A DNA stretch of 64,000 bases from Glossina fuscipes (taxonomy: Eukaryota > Arthropoda > Insecta > Diptera > Glossinidae): the NCBI RefSeq assembly GCF_014805625.2, contig NW_023998414.1, positions 35,108,747 through 35,172,746 on the forward strand, read 5' to 3'. Each line of letters opens with the position of its first letter. Within the stretch, counting starts at the first letter, position 1. The position numbers were made by a program, and so were the translations under genes. Of the stretch, positions 62,659 to 64,000 are shown piece by piece. The notes under the pieces are model-generated. The model did no database searches. It worked only from the letters and a program-made list of their open reading frames with translations, and was not told where the DNA came from.

Positions 62659-63060
62659 ATGGAAAAGACGGAAAAGAAAGCCAAAATCACTCTACCGAAC
62701 GATAAATCTTCAAAAACCACAATCGCTGACAAAACTGTAAAGATTGCCGGTGGCGACAAACTAACGCCTAAAGGCAAATCTGCTGCAAAGTTGGCGAAAA
62801 CGGGAGCTGGTAAAGGAAAATCTCCGGGAGGAGAAGGAGCTGGTGATGCTGATGACCTTGATGCCTGGATTAAGTCGCGTCAACTACTTAAACCGGACGA
62901 TCAACTAGAGCTGACAGAAGCTGAACTTGGCGAAGAAATAACCAAAGTTCTAACGCCCACCAATACTAATGTGGTTCACAATTTTGTAGTGTACAGTTTC
63001 AAGGAGAGCACTTTTGTTAAGATTCCACCCGCTGGTAATACGGTCACAATATTTCAATAG
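62659..63060 (+). CDS. Axonemal dynein intermediate chain (DNAI1-type), N-terminal part only
   Basis: A 133-codon frame starts MEKTEKKAKITLPNDKS. A Lys/Gly-rich head is followed by DDLDAWIKSRQLLKPDDQLE, LTEAELGEEITKVLTPTNT and NVVHNFVVYSFKESTF. The phrase QLELTEAEL...EEhTrhLT.NN...N.V.YSFKE is characteristic of DNAI1-type axonemal outer-arm dynein intermediate chains, which carry a WD40 propeller after it (about 600-700 residues in total). Here the frame stops at TAG after NTVTIFQ, before any WD40 sequence. The stop could be a real premature stop, or the true exon may leave this frame at an unrecognised splice site (GTAATA at 63034 is one weak candidate) and continue beyond 64000. It lies on the same strand inside the fzr intron, with retroelement-like sequence 90 bases downstream. 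Possibly a truncated duplicate. Confidence 0.6.
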   Translation: MEKTEKKAKITLPNDKSSKTTIADKTVKIAGGDKLTPKGKSAAKLAKTGAGKGKSPGGEGAGDADDLDAWIKSRQLLKPDDQLELTEAELGEEITKVLTPTNTNVVHNFVVYSFKESTFVKIPPAGNTVTIFQ

Positions 63061-63934
63061 GCTGGCGAAATACGTGAACACCTAACACACTCACATTCAC
63101 TACAAAATCACTTACATCTAAAAATTTATAAAGATATACATAGAATTTTTATTGGCGCCCAACGTGGGGCCCGACAGTTTGAGATATTATTATTGTTTAT
63201 TTTACGATGGAATCCTTGAATATTACGGTGTCCCAAATTACACTTACATTTTTCCACTTTACATATAACAAGATTACTCGTAACCCCCATTGTTTAGTAT
63301 CGCAGATGTTTTTCATTTGTTGTGTTCAGGTTGTTGCATCATCGGAATATTAGCTTTAGATTTCGTCTTGGCTAAACCATGGTGCGACGGGTTGGGCATG
63401 CGATATTCGCTCATTCGAAATCAGGATATATTAGATTCTGGAGTACAACTGGACTAAACTTTGTTATTTCGGATGAACCACTTAAACATTTTGTTTTCTT
63501 GACAATTATTGGTAATTAGCTATAAGAATGGAATATCTTATTCTAGCTTCGGATTGGAATGAACCTTGTTATAGCGTTACACTTCATGGATTGGAATATC
63601 TGTACTTGGTTTATGACTAAGCAGAACCTACTTATGGATTGTTGTCTGGAAGACATTCAAAGAAATAAAATTTGCTATTGCCTTTTTGGAAATTATTGAT
63701 TCTGGTAATACACTGGATCAAGCCAAGCATAGCAACAGCTTATTCTGTTAATTTATTTAATTTGTTTTCAGCTATTACATTACACTAATACAACACATCA
63801 TAGCCAGGATCTAACAATGTAACTGAGTTATTATTAATTTACTTTAATTACCGTTACTTTACCACAACCGGGTTATTAGTTCTTAGAAATCTTTATAATT
63901 TGAATAATTTGAAACTCTGTTGCGGTACCTTCTC
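63061..63934 (+). other. Putative LTR-retrotransposon leader
   Basis: From the tRNA-Lys primer-binding match at 63153 to the possible gag start at 63935 there is about 780 bases of non-coding, AT-rich sequence, a plausible leader length. The upstream LTR that should end just before 63153 is not clear: only 92 bases separate it from the dynein-like stop. So the LTR is either very short, truncated, or overlaps that ORF's end. Confidence 0.35.
63153..63170 (+). promoter_or_regulatory. Primer-binding site complementary to tRNA-Lys
   Basis: TGGCGCCCAACGTGGGGC is, from memory, the exact complement of the 18 3'-terminal bases (with CCA) of insect tRNA-Lys(CTT), the site used to prime reverse transcription in gypsy- and Osvaldo-type elements. 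It begins TGG as expected after an LTR end. Confidence 0.65.
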
Positions 63935-64000
63935 ATGTCGTTACGTCGAAGTGAAGAAGATTTATCAATTTGCCAGACAGAATCGGTACTTATTTGTTCT
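63935..64000 (+). CDS. Possible gag start, open to window edge
   Basis: An ATG frame reading MSLRRSEEDLSICQTESV stays open to the last base (22 codons). Position downstream of a primer-binding site suggests the first ORF (gag) of an LTR retrotransposon continuing past the window. Too short to identify on its own. Confidence 0.3.
   Translation, partial: MSLRRSEEDLSICQTESVLICS

Overview
The window is eukaryotic nuclear DNA from an insect, most likely a higher fly (Diptera). It is strongly AT-rich, full of microsatellites and homopolymer runs, and has spliced genes with GT/AG introns. Two proteins, CoREST and Fizzy-related, read almost codon for codon like the Drosophila proteins I remember. 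Larger introns than in Drosophila and abundant dispersed repeats fit a non-drosophilid fly such as a tephritid; that placement is inference. Three N gaps show a draft assembly (400 N at 17183-17582, 10 N at 46922-46931, 10 N at 60957-60966).

Layout. 1-15.4 kb: the CoREST corepressor gene on the minus strand. I traced ten coding exons with matching splice phases (697 residues). It probably has a non-coding first exon near 15.4 kb. 15.8-19.1 kb: a poorly resolved plus-strand region, divergent from CoREST and broken by the 400-N gap, with exon-like segments that join in phase but that I cannot name. 20.3-21.9 kb: minus-strand METTL23-type methyltransferase (two exons), a frameshifted SLIRP-like RRM remnant just downstream, and an unidentified terminal-exon-like segment. 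22.4-23.1 kb: two weak small ORFs. 25.5-28.8 kb: two intronless, paralogous C2H2 zinc-finger genes arranged tail to tail. 29.0-29.2 kb: a ubiquitin-specific-protease Cys-box fragment. 29.2-48.0 kb: about 19 kb without a convincing gene, holding two families of dispersed repeats (called A and B here) and microsatellites.

48.06 kb to past the window end: the 5' part of fizzy-related (fzr/Cdh1) on the plus strand. Only its first two coding exons (48062-48183 and 55078-55330) are present; the WD40 part must lie beyond base 64000. Inside the unfinished second intron (55331 onward) lie a long inverted repeat with a gap at its centre (about 60211-61510), a 560-base purine-rich tract, and a same-strand ORF (62659-63060) that looks like the N-terminus of an axonemal dynein intermediate chain (DNAI1 type) but stops after 133 residues. 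Ninety bases after that stop lies an exact 18-base match to a tRNA-Lys primer-binding site, followed by an ORF open to the window edge, suggesting the leader and gag start of an LTR retrotransposon.

Functionally the genes are a loose eukaryotic neighbourhood, not a pathway: chromatin repression (CoREST), a protein methyltransferase (METTL23), putative DNA-binding zinc-finger proteins, and a cell-cycle ubiquitin ligase activator (Fzr). I found no CRISPR, operon or clearly new multi-gene system. The items most worth checking are the dynein/retroelement arrangement in the fzr intron, the long foldback, the gap-broken gene at 17-19 kb, and the frameshifted SLIRP-like and USP remnants.
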